A DNA stretch of 64,000 nucleotides, from NCBI RefSeq assembly GCF_032397745.1, contig NZ_CP135921.1, positions 7,800,501 through 7,864,500 of the forward strand, given 5' to 3'. Below are positions 42,748 through 52,600 of the stretch, piece after piece. Below the pieces are notes generated by a model, which was not told the origin of the DNA, did no database searches, and saw only the letters and a list, made by a program, of their open reading frames with translations. This DNA is from Bradyrhizobium prioriisuperbiae. GTDB lineage: Bacteria > Pseudomonadota > Alphaproteobacteria > Rhizobiales > Xanthobacteraceae. The position numbers and the translations under genes are program-made. The stretch's first letter is position 1. Every line of letters starts with the position of its first letter.

Positions 42748-42927
42748 ATCCTCCCCGTCATAGCTCCCAGCCCAAGCGTCTAGCTGTAAATGGCGGATCG
42801 AACCGTTGCATTAACGCGTAGCCGGTCCGCCCTCTCCAGTTGGTCGAACTCTAACCAGTTGTGTCGGGGAGGCCACGTAAGGGCATAGCGACGACGCCCC
42901 ATGTAGCAAATTGGACCTCCAACGACG

Positions 42928-43344
42928 TCATTCGTCGGGCGCCAGAATTAGCCAAGGCACTCCAAAGCGGTCTGTGACCATTCCGAACAGCCTAGCCCAG
43001 TCAGCCTCGGCCAGAGGTGTTGCGAATGTTCCGCCTTCCGCCAAGCCACCGAAGATCCGTTTGGCCTCTTCAGTGCTATGAACATGCAGCGATACATTGA
43101 AGCCACTCATCTGGACGAATGCGTCGTCATTCAGGTCGTTACCGCGCAACAGATTGTCGCCAAACCGAACTTCCGCAAAACGAACATTCCCCGCTGGGCC
43201 AGCCACCGATCCTGACGGCAGGGCGCGATCTTCGCTCCCACCGAACGTGTTCATAATCATGATCTCGCCACCAAGCAGTTTTGCGTAAAATTCAAAGGCC
43301 GCTCGGCACTCCCCTCGAAAGGTAAGCTGAGGTGCAATATTCGT
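42928..43344 (-). CDS. VOC-family (PhnB/glyoxalase-like) protein with apparent ACG start
   Basis: 138 residues if read from 43344, the normal length for PhnB-like VOC proteins. The N-terminal family motif APQLTFRGECRAAFEFYAKL then LGGEIMIMNTFG lies upstream of the first ATG (43260), so that ATG is not the true start. In frame, AGGAGG is followed after 7 nt by ACG, exactly where an ATG would be expected. Later segments GFNVSLHVHSTEEAKRIFGG and DRFGVPWLILAPDE are typical. Either ACG is used or the start codon has mutated. The fold is shared with metal-dependent isomerases and resistance proteins; its substrate is unknown. Confidence 0.65.
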   Translation of the reverse strand, partial: TNIAPQLTFRGECRAAFEFYAKLLGGEIMIMNTFGGSEDRALPSGSVAGPAGNVRFAEVRFGDNLLRGNDLNDDAFVQMSGFNVSLHVHSTEEAKRIFGGLAEGGTFATPLAEADWARLFGMVTDRFGVPWLILAPDE

Positions 43345-43370
43345 TGTGTGGCCTCCTGATACATCCTTAC

Positions 43371-45284
43371 TTAAAATCTGTATTTAAGGGCGATGTTCCC
43401 GCCATAGTCGTTGCCGGAGCTTCGCGCAAAGATCGTTGCTGCTCCCAGAGCCACCGTCGCCTGGTCGCTGAACGCGGCACTCAGGCCAGCCTGCACCGCG
43501 CCATAGGTTTCCCCGCCACGGCCGGGAACCGGCGTATAGATCGAAAGCAACGGCGACTGCGTGAGCGTCGCCAAAATTGTCGGCCCGCCGCCACAGAAGT
43601 CATGCTCGGCGGTTAGATTGACATAAGGCGAAAGCGGCTGATTATTGATCATCAAGGGGAACCGGAGCTGCACGCCTGCGCTGCCTGTGAGACTGTCCAG
43701 CTTTTGGCCACCAACTTCAAAGGTCAGGAGTGGATCGCCAGTCTCGGCGAATCCTCGAACGCTTGTGCGGGCATAAGTCAGCCCGGCCAAAGGCCCGACC
43801 TGCATTCGGGGCATCACATCGAACAGGTAAGCCGCCCTTACGCCGATTGCGAAGCTATCGGATTTGGTATCGCCGTAGACGGTGTCGATCACCCCGGGCC
43901 GTTCGATCTTCAGGTTGCCGCGGCTATAGAGTGCCATCACGTCGGTGAACCAGCGCGAATACGAGAATGAGGCATATGCACCATACTGGTATGCGTCTTG
44001 ATCGATCTTGCCACCGCCCTGCCGCAGCGAGAATTCACCCGTGGAAAAGTTGAACACCGCACCGAGTTTGACGTTGGGGGTGAGCCGATATTCCGCTCCG
44101 ATCTGGCCGCCGCCCATACCATAACGCATGCCAAGTGCATCGGTCAGATTGGTGGTCTTACCCGCGACGCCGGTCGCCCCGAGGTAGATCGAGATGGGAT
44201 TGACCGGCGCGAATGTGCTCGCCGGCATATTGGTCATCATCGCCATTGTCGCGTTCGTGGCGCCGAACCCGGCTGAGCGGCTGGAGTCCAATTGCGAGAA
44301 GATTAACCGGCCGAAACCGGTTGCCGCAATGTGAGCAACGTCCGCTTGCGCCGGATATGTCGACGGCGCCCGAAGCAAATTGACGAGATAACTCGCCGTA
44401 AGCGCAAAGCCCTCGGTCGACCAGTGCACGTTATCATATATGAACAGGCTCTTTAGCCCCGGGACATAAGCTGCCGATTCGAGTCCATAGGCCCTGGGGT
44501 TCGCTGCCACCCGATCAATGAGCCGCGTCTCGTCAAACAGGAATATCCGCGCTCCTGCTTGGGATAGCGGTCGCATCTGCTGCTGCAGCGTCGCATAATA
44601 GTTCGCGCTGAATTTCTGGGCCGCCGGCCCTGCTGCGGGTCCAAATCCTGGGTACAGCGGGGGACCGAATCTCGCGTCAAAGATCGGCGCCCGACTGGCA
44701 TCCGAGAAGCCGACAAAGGCGATCGTGCGCGCGCCGGCCTGCACAAATCGTCTAACAGCGGCCGCGGCGTTCGCCCCTGCCTCTATTCCGGACGGAACGG
44801 GCAATCCTTGTTCCAACGGGGAGGCAAGATCATTCAGGCCGATATGGATCGTAACCAGATCGCGGTTTCCGAACGGGCGCCCGCCCCAGGCATTCAGCTG
44901 ATAGGACAACCCTGCACCGGGCAACGCGATGTTATAATCGGAGGTCGTCGCGCCACCCACTGCATAGTTTGTGAGTTGGTTATTTGCGAGCCCAAGTTTT
45001 GATTGAAGTGGATAGGGAAAACCAACGTAGCCGAGAGGTGCTGTGCGATTGAGATTTGCAAGATCACCGCCGTGGCTCGGGTAATTTGACTTGTCGCCTG
45101 CAAACAGCGGAAGGATGTTCAACCCGTGGTCCGCAAAGCTGTCGCCAAAGGCCGTCACGGACGTGAATTGCGACTGTGCTTGCAGTGGAGCCGGTACTGC
45201 CACAATCGCGCTGACAGCGATCATGCACGTCAACAATGCGCGGCGTTTGGCGCACACCCGCTTCTCAAGAACTGTCGTCTCCAT
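43371..45284 (-). CDS. Autotransporter SGNH/GDSL esterase
   Basis: A 637-residue secreted esterase. It has a signal peptide (TCMIAVSAIVAVPAPLQAQS), then a GDSL hydrolase passenger with the block I Ser (SVTAFGDSFADHG), the oxyanion Gly (NYAVGGATTSDY), Asn in IHIGLNDLASP, and the Asp-His pair in IYDNVHWSTEGF. A C-terminal 12-strand autotransporter barrel ends in NIALKYRF. EstA/EstP-type proteins like this stay on the outer surface and cleave esters. The start is the ATG with GGGGGG 5 bp upstream. An AraC regulator gene lies 87 bp upstream in the same direction. Confidence 0.9.
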   Translation of the reverse strand: METTVLEKRVCAKRRALLTCMIAVSAIVAVPAPLQAQSQFTSVTAFGDSFADHGLNILPLFAGDKSNYPSHGGDLANLNRTAPLGYVGFPYPLQSKLGLANNQLTNYAVGGATTSDYNIALPGAGLSYQLNAWGGRPFGNRDLVTIHIGLNDLASPLEQGLPVPSGIEAGANAAAAVRRFVQAGARTIAFVGFSDASRAPIFDARFGPPLYPGFGPAAGPAAQKFSANYYATLQQQMRPLSQAGARIFLFDETRLIDRVAANPRAYGLESAAYVPGLKSLFIYDNVHWSTEGFALTASYLVNLLRAPSTYPAQADVAHIAATGFGRLIFSQLDSSRSAGFGATNATMAMMTNMPASTFAPVNPISIYLGATGVAGKTTNLTDALGMRYGMGGGQIGAEYRLTPNVKLGAVFNFSTGEFSLRQGGGKIDQDAYQYGAYASFSYSRWFTDVMALYSRGNLKIERPGVIDTVYGDTKSDSFAIGVRAAYLFDVMPRMQVGPLAGLTYARTSVRGFAETGDPLLTFEVGGQKLDSLTGSAGVQLRFPLMINNQPLSPYVNLTAEHDFCGGGPTILATLTQSPLLSIYTPVPGRGGETYGAVQAGLSAAFSDQATVALGAATIFARSSGNDYGGNIALKYRF

Positions 45285-45371
45285 GAATCCCCCCAATTAT
45301 TTTTTGCTGCGCAGCAGGCCTTCTTGCTGCCCACCGACACTACGGATTCGGTCGAGAGGGAGAATTCACCG

Positions 45372-46442
45372 TTAGTCGGCGTTTCTTGTCGCTCCATGCA
45401 TTTTGCTTGTTCTCGCACGCAAGCGCCCGCCGACAATCAGTGGCGCTCTGGCAAACCATTCGATAATCGTGCGCGGCCGCTCCGGGGGTAGACGCCATCT
45501 CGCAGGAGTCGCACGCGCATCGCGTGGGCTATAGCCGAACTCGGCGCGAAAGGCCTTGCTGAATTGTGCCGGGTCCGAAAAGCCGTAGCTATATGCGATT
45601 GTTTGGATACGTCGAGGTTCGTGCGGGTCGGCGATCGCTGCATGGCAGGCTTGTAACCGCCGCCGTCGAATGTATTTGACGACGCCACCCTGGCATTCGA
45701 AGAGATAATAGAGCTGCCGTAACGAGACGCCGGCCGCTCGCGCCACCAGAGCCGGAGTCAGTGTGAGGGAACTCAGATGCTCGTTGATGCATTTGCAGGC
45801 GAGCTTGAATTGTGTGGCCCAGATAGTCACCCGGGGGTCCGTCGTTCTTGCCGCCGACTGAGCGAGACATGCATCGATAAATGCGGCTATTGAATTAACA
45901 ATAGTTGGGGCATCGGCAGCGGACAAATTTGGAAGTTGCAGCACGATACTGCTTAGAAAAGCGCCTATGAAAGACGACATTCGGTCAGACAACACCGTGT
46001 TCGTAAAACGGTCTATCGTTGCTGCCAGCTCCGGACATGCGTCACGCTCAAAGACAATCGAGATCACCTCGGTGGAATCGATCGACAGTTCAAGTGGCGA
46101 TGCCAAAGATCCAATCAGCCCTGTCCCCGCTGACATACGAATAGATTCACCCGCGAGTTTACCAATGATGGATCCCTGCCGAAGGAAAACCAAAAGCAAA
46201 TGGTCAAAGCAGCCTTGACGAATTGTATCCTTCGATCTTCGAGCGAAGACTCCGTCGAATCTCCCCGCAACAATCAGCAGCGGCCCGAGATCGAATGTGC
46301 CGGCGTCAACGACGCAAGTATCAGAAGGTGATCGGGCCGCAGGCCAGTGAAGCTCCATGAGCGGCGCCATGGCGTTCTGCCATTGCCGGAACTGATCTTT
46401 TCCAGCAACGACGCGAGTTGTAAATCGTCTGTGAGGGATCAT
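45372..46442 (-). CDS. AraC-family transcriptional regulator
   Basis: A 356-residue regulator. The N-terminal AraC_binding_2-like ligand domain (FDHLLLVFLRQGSIIGKLAG, SIDSTEVISIVFERDACPE) is followed by the double-HTH domain (LTPALVARAAGVSLRQLYYL, TIAYSYGFSDPAQFSKAFR, EFGYSPRDAR). It probably controls the esterase autotransporter downstream. The ATG of MIPHRRF is preferred over a TTG six codons upstream. Confidence 0.9.
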   Translation of the reverse strand: MIPHRRFTTRVVAGKDQFRQWQNAMAPLMELHWPAARSPSDTCVVDAGTFDLGPLLIVAGRFDGVFARRSKDTIRQGCFDHLLLVFLRQGSIIGKLAGESIRMSAGTGLIGSLASPLELSIDSTEVISIVFERDACPELAATIDRFTNTVLSDRMSSFIGAFLSSIVLQLPNLSAADAPTIVNSIAAFIDACLAQSAARTTDPRVTIWATQFKLACKCINEHLSSLTLTPALVARAAGVSLRQLYYLFECQGGVVKYIRRRRLQACHAAIADPHEPRRIQTIAYSYGFSDPAQFSKAFRAEFGYSPRDARATPARWRLPPERPRTIIEWFARAPLIVGGRLRARTSKMHGATRNAD

Positions 46443-46651
46443 CCGACCGGCGTCGCTCAATCAATGCTCCCGATCCAGCGTTACCCACGGCGATAGACGC
46501 CTCGCGGCTTCGACACGGATTAATCGGAATTTTTCGCGCCGCCGCTGCTCAACCAAGCCGTCGGCACGCATGGCGGACGAGCCCGCTTCACCATGAAGCA
46601 TGTATGCTCGACGCCATCCGATGAGCCCCGGCGATCACGACCTCCGAAATG

Positions 46652-47266
46652 TCAGGATGCGCCGTATGTGGCGAATGTTGGCGGGCCCGCCTTCTCATAC
46701 GTATGAATAGCCAAGCCACCGACTGTCCGCTCCACGTTTGCCAGCTTGAATCCGGCCGGAGCTCCGCCATCAATAAAGAGCTTTCTGCCCTGCCCGAGGA
46801 CGACCGGAGCGATCACGAGCCGGAATTCATCAATCAACTCTTTAGTCAGAAGCGAGTGTGCGAGGCGCGCGCTTCCATGGATTTGTAGTTCGCGACCAGG
46901 CTTTGCCTTGAGTTCAGCGATCTCTGCTCCGACATCTCCGGAAAGGATTGTGGATGGCGACCAAGAGGCTTCCTTGAGCGAATTCGAAGCCACATACTTC
47001 GGCAACCCGTTCATCTTGCTCCCGATCGGGTCATTCGGATCATTCATCTTCGGCCAATCGCGCGCGAAGTTTACGTAGGTTCGACGGCCAAACAGAAATC
47101 CGTCCGCCTGCCCGACCCAAGTCGCGACCGTCTCCATAAAACCTTCTTCCAGGTAGGGAACGAACCAGCCGCCTCGAATGAATCCATCGGTCGTGTCTTC
47201 ATCCGGCGCCCCTGGGCCCTGGCTCACCCCGTCGAGTGTCAGGAATTGCATCAAGACAAGCTTCAT
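46652..47266 (-). CDS. Dihydrofolate reductase-like protein (RibD C-terminal domain)
   Basis: A 204-residue protein of the RibD_C/DHFR-like family (MKLVLMQFLTLDGVSQGPGA, DGFLFGRRTYVNFARDWPKM, GRELQIHGSARLAHSLL, FRLVIAPVVLGQGRKLFID). These use NADPH, but physiological substrates are mostly unknown. It is divergent from an ArsR-family gene, 191 bp apart, a pairing often seen for this family, so the ArsR protein probably regulates it. Confidence 0.9.
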   Translation of the reverse strand: MKLVLMQFLTLDGVSQGPGAPDEDTTDGFIRGGWFVPYLEEGFMETVATWVGQADGFLFGRRTYVNFARDWPKMNDPNDPIGSKMNGLPKYVASNSLKEASWSPSTILSGDVGAEIAELKAKPGRELQIHGSARLAHSLLTKELIDEFRLVIAPVVLGQGRKLFIDGGAPAGFKLANVERTVGGLAIHTYEKAGPPTFATYGAS

Positions 47267-47457
47267 CTTGCAACCTTTCGCTGGTTTTGTTTCGCGTTAG
47301 CGCGCTCTCGTTACTTAGCGCAAAAGCTTACTATTTTAAAAAACCACTTACCGCAACAGCTAAGTTATTGACGCAGCGAGGCACAAAAGCACCTATTTTT
47401 ACGAATTTTCAGGCCGACGCGTCCGCAACAAAGATGTATTGAACTAAGTAAATCAGA

Positions 47458-47817
47458 ATGATAGTTAGCTTCATGGAACAAACAAAGGCTGATTTGGACG
47501 GCATTTTCCAGGCCCTAGCCGATCCCACCCGCCGCGCCGTTTTGGCGCAGCTTGGAAACGGGCCGGCAAGTATCAGCGACCTGGCAAAACCGTTCGATAT
47601 GGCTCTGCCGTCGTTCATGAGACATATCCATTTTCTCGAAGAACAGGGGCTGATCAGCAGTCGCAAGGAGGGACGCGTGCGGACATGCGCGATCGAGAAA
47701 TCTGCCGTTGAGGCCGTCGAGAGCTGGCTAACCACTCAAAGAGCGATTTGGGAAGCCCGCGCCGATCGACTTGAGGCACTGGTAACAAGTATGCAGGCAG
47801 AGGGGAAATCGCGATAA
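47458..47817 (+). CDS. ArsR-family transcriptional regulator
   Basis: A 119-residue winged-helix regulator: DGIFQALADPTRRAVLAQLG, PASISDLAKPFDMALPSFMR, HIHFLEEQGLISSRKEGRV. It lacks the paired cysteines of metal-sensing ArsR proteins and belongs to the non-metal subgroup found beside DHFR-like or ATPase-domain (AHSA1) genes. An ATG at 47473 is an alternative start. Confidence 0.88.
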   Translation: MIVSFMEQTKADLDGIFQALADPTRRAVLAQLGNGPASISDLAKPFDMALPSFMRHIHFLEEQGLISSRKEGRVRTCAIEKSAVEAVESWLTTQRAIWEARADRLEALVTSMQAEGKSR

Positions 47818-47847
47818 CAGAGACGTCCGCAATTGTAATCGATCGTC

Positions 47848-48801
47848 TCAAAACGGCGCCCTCGCCTTTGCTAGCCATGACTCGTCGAACAACTCCCCTT
47901 GCGTCGAGCATTTCTCAAATTTGACGCCTGCTCTTGCCACCGCCTTGATGTGATCGACGACAGCATTTTGCCGATCCACTGGGATGCCGTGATCGTTCCA
48001 CAACGCACGAAGCTCAGTCTCCGCATCGGGCGATGAGCGGTTCTTGTTGCGTGGCATGTCTTCAAAATTGGCGCAGACGATCTCGACGCTCGGCGCAATG
48101 CCTCTCCATTGATCGCGATAGTAGCTGCAATCCACCCCGCACCCAGCCTCCAGATGAATTCCAGTTTGCTGCGTGAATTTCAGGTAATCCGCGCTCGGGC
48201 GCTCCCGATAGCATTGCACGCCGCTGTACTGAAACGGCGCCGACGTCTGTGGGATAATGAACGTGCCGTGATCAGCGATATCGGATGCCAAATCGATCAG
48301 ATGAAACTCAAACGCGCGCCCGGTGTAGCGCGGCCCTGCTCCGGTCCTGGCCGTCGCCCCAAACGGTGGATTGGCAATTGCCGTCCGAAATTGGCCGAGG
48401 CTCGCAAAATCGAAGCCGAAGACATCGGCACAGATCCAGGTCGCTTCCGGCAGAACCTTGCGGCCAACATCCACATAGGCCGGGTTGATCTCGATACAGA
48501 GGATCTCAGGGGATGGCATGTTGCGCTCTCGTCCGTAAAATCCGCGCCAATGGACATGGAACGCCAATGCTCCAATTCCGGCGCACAGATCGATTGTCCG
48601 TCCACCGCCGGCATCGATTGCAAAATCACCGGCAAGCCCCACTGGCGTGAAAAACGCGCCTGCCACGCCGTTGATATGGTTTGCCCCCTCGTTCCAGTTC
48701 TCCAGAACGAACAGGCGTTCGTCATACGTCAAGACGTCCTTGTCCAGCAGCTCCAGGGCCCGGGCATGCGCCCTCGCCTCCGCCTTCGTCAATTTAGCCA
48801 T
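47848..48801 (-). CDS. DUF6094 adenine-type DNA methyltransferase
   Basis: A 317-residue protein. The methyltransferase core is readable: FFTPVGLAGDFAIDAGGGRT, then TIDLCAGIGALAFHVHW (SAM-binding motif I), LCIEINPAYVDVGRKVLPEA, and AIANPPFGATART (NPPF, the N6-adenine/amino-methyltransferase catalytic motif). The C-terminal part has FIIPQTSAPFQYSG and a helical tail. DUF6094 proteins are regular backbone genes of this ICE class and may protect element DNA from restriction. The start is the ATG of MAKLTKAEAR; the longer frame reads through the leader. Confidence 0.85.
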   Translation of the reverse strand: MAKLTKAEARAHARALELLDKDVLTYDERLFVLENWNEGANHINGVAGAFFTPVGLAGDFAIDAGGGRTIDLCAGIGALAFHVHWRGFYGRERNMPSPEILCIEINPAYVDVGRKVLPEATWICADVFGFDFASLGQFRTAIANPPFGATARTGAGPRYTGRAFEFHLIDLASDIADHGTFIIPQTSAPFQYSGVQCYRERPSADYLKFTQQTGIHLEAGCGVDCSYYRDQWRGIAPSVEIVCANFEDMPRNKNRSSPDAETELRALWNDHGIPVDRQNAVVDHIKAVARAGVKFEKCSTQGELFDESWLAKARAPF

Positions 48802-49225
48802 TGTGAGTGTCTCGCCTCTGAAGCCCATCGAAGGGCGTGCCATCGGCAAGGGCGCACATGGCCCTCGCCATGCCGCCTGCCCGTCGGCGAGACCGGGGTT
48901 TTGGGGCAAGATCTTGTTTCGGCGGCGGCATCGCCGGCGCGCAGCCGAGGATGCGCAACGCGGTCGCATCGAGCCACCACCCGCGACGTGCGACCGACTT
49001 GCTGCAGAGGAGGACGAAAGAAGATCTTGCTGGGGAAAGGGGCAGCGCCCCTTAAACCCCCTGGACTTTAGCGCGATATCGTTGGACCTGCAGGCGCTTC
49101 AAAAATCAGGCGCGGGTTCCGCAAGTCAGAGAACCACGGAACTGAAAGTCGTTGCCTGAGATAGCTGGGCCTCACGCGGCCGTCAGCCCGCGTGGCTAAA
49201 CGTCACTTGGGGAATTCGCCAGCTG
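48802..49225. other. GC-rich leader upstream of DUF6094 gene
   Basis: 424 bp without a recognisable gene. It contains the promoter of the methyltransferase and several GC-rich inverted segments, such as GGGGCAGCGCCCC near 49040 (arms GGGGC/GCCCC). It resembles in texture the leaders of ardC and DUF736, which may indicate shared regulation of the ICE backbone. Confidence 0.4.
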
Positions 49226-49414
49226 TCACACCGAGATGTCGTGTCTTACCTGCGCGGCTGCGTCGTACAATCGAACTTGCAGAATGGGAAATCGGCGCTT
49301 CAGCTCGAGCGCCACCTGCTCGGCACCCTCTTTGGTCGCAAACTCGGTTTTCAGTCGGCCGTCCACTTCCAACGCATAGGGAAGTTTCGGCAGTTCGATC
49401 GAATGGCGCCCCAT
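49226..49414 (-). CDS. Small hypothetical protein of ICE backbone type
   Basis: 62 residues: MGRHSIELPKLPYALEVDGR, then KTEFATKEGAEQVALELKRR and FPILQVRLYDAAAQ. The alternating beta and helical pattern, with a helix carrying GAEQVALELKRRF, looks like a real small beta-alpha-beta domain. Its codon use fits the region. I recall similar short proteins near DUF6094 genes but cannot name the family. It is upstream of the methyltransferase on the same strand. Confidence 0.6.
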   Translation of the reverse strand: MGRHSIELPKLPYALEVDGRLKTEFATKEGAEQVALELKRRFPILQVRLYDAAAQVRHDISV

Positions 49415-49549
49415 CTCAAATCCCGAGTCAGCTGCTTTATGCTCTTGGCTAGCGTGAGTCTGGGCCAGCGGGCAAGCCGCGACACGATGGAATACCGACG
49501 TCTAAACTGCGGCGATAAGCTGCTTAATACCGCTTTCCTGCGTAGCCTT

Positions 49550-49590
49550 TCCCGAAGCAGGGGGCCGGGTTTACGAGAATCCGGCCCGCT
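49550..49590. repeat. Dispersed 3'-end repeat, copy C (variant)
   Basis: CCCGAAGCAGGGGGCCGGGT followed by TTACGAGAATCCGGCCC forms a hairpin with arms GGGCCGG/CCGGCCC. It carries TTTACGAGAA in place of the TTCACGAGAG core of copies A and B. It lies about 95 bp past the stop of the large autotransporter gene on the minus strand and may end its transcript. Confidence 0.5.
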
Positions 49591-49683
49591 TACGCCGGTG
49601 CACGATTGCAGTTCACGTGCCCGACGGCCAACGTCGCGGGTCTCCCTGCCGCTCGGAATTCGGGTGACGGGTGAGAGAGAGGC

Positions 49684-52600
49684 TCACCACTGATACTTCA
49701 CGCCGCCCTTCCCCGCATAACTGCGGGTCACATCCGAGAACTCGCCCTCGAAGGTTGCCGAGACCGACCAACCGCTCAGCCAACTCATCTCGACGGCGGC
49801 CGTTGTCAACGCAGCATCGGCGGCTTGCGACGCGCCGTTGACGACGAAGCTTGCGCCGGGCAGCGCCTGGAATGTTGCGGCGACCGACCGGTCCGTATTG
49901 AAATCATGCGCCCAGGCAACACGGCCACGCAGCCCGAGAATACCGTCGGCGAATACAAAAAGTTTTTCCGTCCGCAGACCGAGCTCGCTGCGGGTGTTCG
50001 TCACACTCCTTGATCCATAGGCCAGTACGAAGGTCGGCGTGCCCGAGAGAACCTTTTCCGCATAAGCCGGAAGATCGAGGGTCGTGAACTGCCCGGCCGC
50101 ATATGGCGTCACCGCGAGCCCGCCCAGCACCGGCGCAACAAGGCGGTAACCGCCTTCAATCCGGCCGGAATAGGTGTTGGCATTGAACCGCGCCTGCAGC
50201 CGGTCGACACCACTGATGGTCACCGTGCGATTGGTTGTGACGTCCTGCCAGCCGTACGCCAGCGCCGCCTGGACGTAGGCTTGGCCGTGGGCCTGGCGAA
50301 CGAAGCCTCCCGCCTGAAACAGATCAGATCGGCCCGAGCCGAGATTGCTGACACCGAAGCTGGAGCCACCGCCAGCGAGCGCAAAACCCAAGGTGGTGCC
50401 CGGAAGAAGCCGGTAGTCCGCCCCAACCGCGGTCCCGTAGATTCTGCTGGTGGTGTCGCTCGAGCCGGCTGCAGCGTTGCCATCGGTTGACTGGGATCCG
50501 CCGAAGCCCGCCGCCCAAACGCTCCAGCGACGCGCGACAGCCGCAGCTGGCGGAGCCTTGGTGAACATCGCGAAAGCATCAGTGCGTGCGTTTCCGGTCC
50601 CGGTGTAGGTGCTCGCTGCCTCTTCTGCCAAACCGGTTGCGCCCCCTGGCCAGCTCCCGCTTTGCCCACGACCTGAGAAGGGATCGGTCAGGATCCCCAT
50701 GAATTGGTTCATCGCATTGAACGAGGTCTGCTGCGAGCTCGTTCCGGACTCACCGGAGGCCTGTGCCAGACCGCTCGCGGTCAGACCACTATAGACCAGC
50801 GGAATGCCGCCATTGCGATCGAAAAAGCCGGCAATGGCGTTGCCGACCGATTGCTGGTTGCCGCTGAGGCCGCTGCCGGGCGGTGCAACGAACTTCAGTG
50901 ATAGATCGAGATAGGCGTGAGTGGCGTCGTAACTGAGATCCGTCTTGAAGTTGGCCGGCAGGTTGCTGCTCGTCACGGCCGGCGCAAACGTGCCGGTCAC
51001 GCCATCGCTTGCCGTCAGGATCGTGTATTTCTTCTGGACATAGCTCCCCGACGCAAACGCCGCGTTCACCGTTGCCCCACCCAGGGACGCCGTTCCGGTC
51101 ACACTCGCGAACGACGCTGTGGCCGGATTGACCTGTACCAGATAGAGAGCGCCGGCCTGCAAAGCGAGATTGCCGACGATGTTGATCGACGAGCCCGGTG
51201 TTCCGTTGCCAGGGGCAAACCTGCCCGAGGATGCGACGGTGACGGCGACTGGATCGATCGTGCCCCCTCCGGTGAGAGTCCCACCGCTGTCCACATTCAC
51301 TGCAGACGTCCCGATCAGCGTGCCCGCGACGTTGAGGACACCACCGTTGACGTTGGTGGCCCCGGCGTAGGTGTTGACGCCGCCAAGCGTGGTCAAACCG
51401 GCGGTGGTGGTGAGGCCAGCGCTGCCGCCAATGCCTGTGATCGTGCCACCGGTAGACGTCACCGATCCGTTCAGGTTGCCGTTTTGCAGGACGCCCCCAA
51501 TCAGCATCACCGCGGACTGCTGCTGGCTGGTCCAGCCGAGATCAAGTGTGCCGGCAGCGTTGATCGTTGTTGACCCGGCGGCGGCACCCAATGTTCCGGC
51601 GCCGACAAGCAGCAGCTTGCCGGCATTGACGGTAGTCCCGCCCAGATAGCTGTTTACGCCCGTGAGCGTCGTGCTGCCGCCGCCGATCTGCCGGAAACTG
51701 CCTGTACCCGAAATCTGTCCCGCAAACGTCACGCTATCGGACCGGTTGACAGCGAACGTGCCGTTGTTGACGACGTCACCGAGGATAGATCCCGCAGTGC
51801 CCCCATTTCCCAACTGAAGGGTGCCGGCCGCGATCGTGGTGCCCCCGCCATAAGTATTGGTGGCGGTGAGAATCGTCGTGCCGGGACCGGCCTGGCGAAA
51901 ACTGCCGCTCCCCGAGACAGCATTGTCAAAAACGAAGGCGTCGGAGCGATTGACGACGAGACGGCTGTTGTTGGTCACATCGCCGAGGATCGAACCGCTG
52001 GCGCCGCCATTGCCAATCTGCAGGGTCCCCGCGGTGATGGTCGTTTCACCACGGTAGGTATTCTCGCCGGACAAGATGAGCACGCCTGTCCCCACCTTCT
52101 CGAGCACGCCCGCGCCATCGATCTTGCCACTGACCTCGACATTCAAGTTGTTGCCGCCGGTCGAGAGACGGCTGCCAAAAAGAATAAACCGGCCCGCTCC
52201 TTCGATCGAGCCGGCCGCGATCGGCCCCGTGGTTGCAAAGCCGAACGTTCCGCCGGCATTGCTGACGAGGCGCGCGTTTCCCGCGCTGCTGCTGTCATAG
52301 AAATACGTCTTGCCGCCGCTGTTGCTGATAATCGTGGCGTCGGCAGCAGTGCTCGTTTCAAGAAAAGCCGTAGTCCCGCCGTCGTTGTTGGTGATGGTTG
52401 CCTGCGCGGCTGAGCTCCCCCCTATAAAGCCCGTCGAGCCGAACTGATTGTTCGTGATGGTGGCACTGCCGGCGCTTGAATTGCCTGTGAACAATGTGCC
52501 GGAATTCCATTGGGTGCCCTCGTCACGTCCGCTGTTGGTGATCGCCGCGCTACCGGCGGTGCTGTTCTGACCGAAGTCAGTACGTGCTCCGGCCGTGTTG

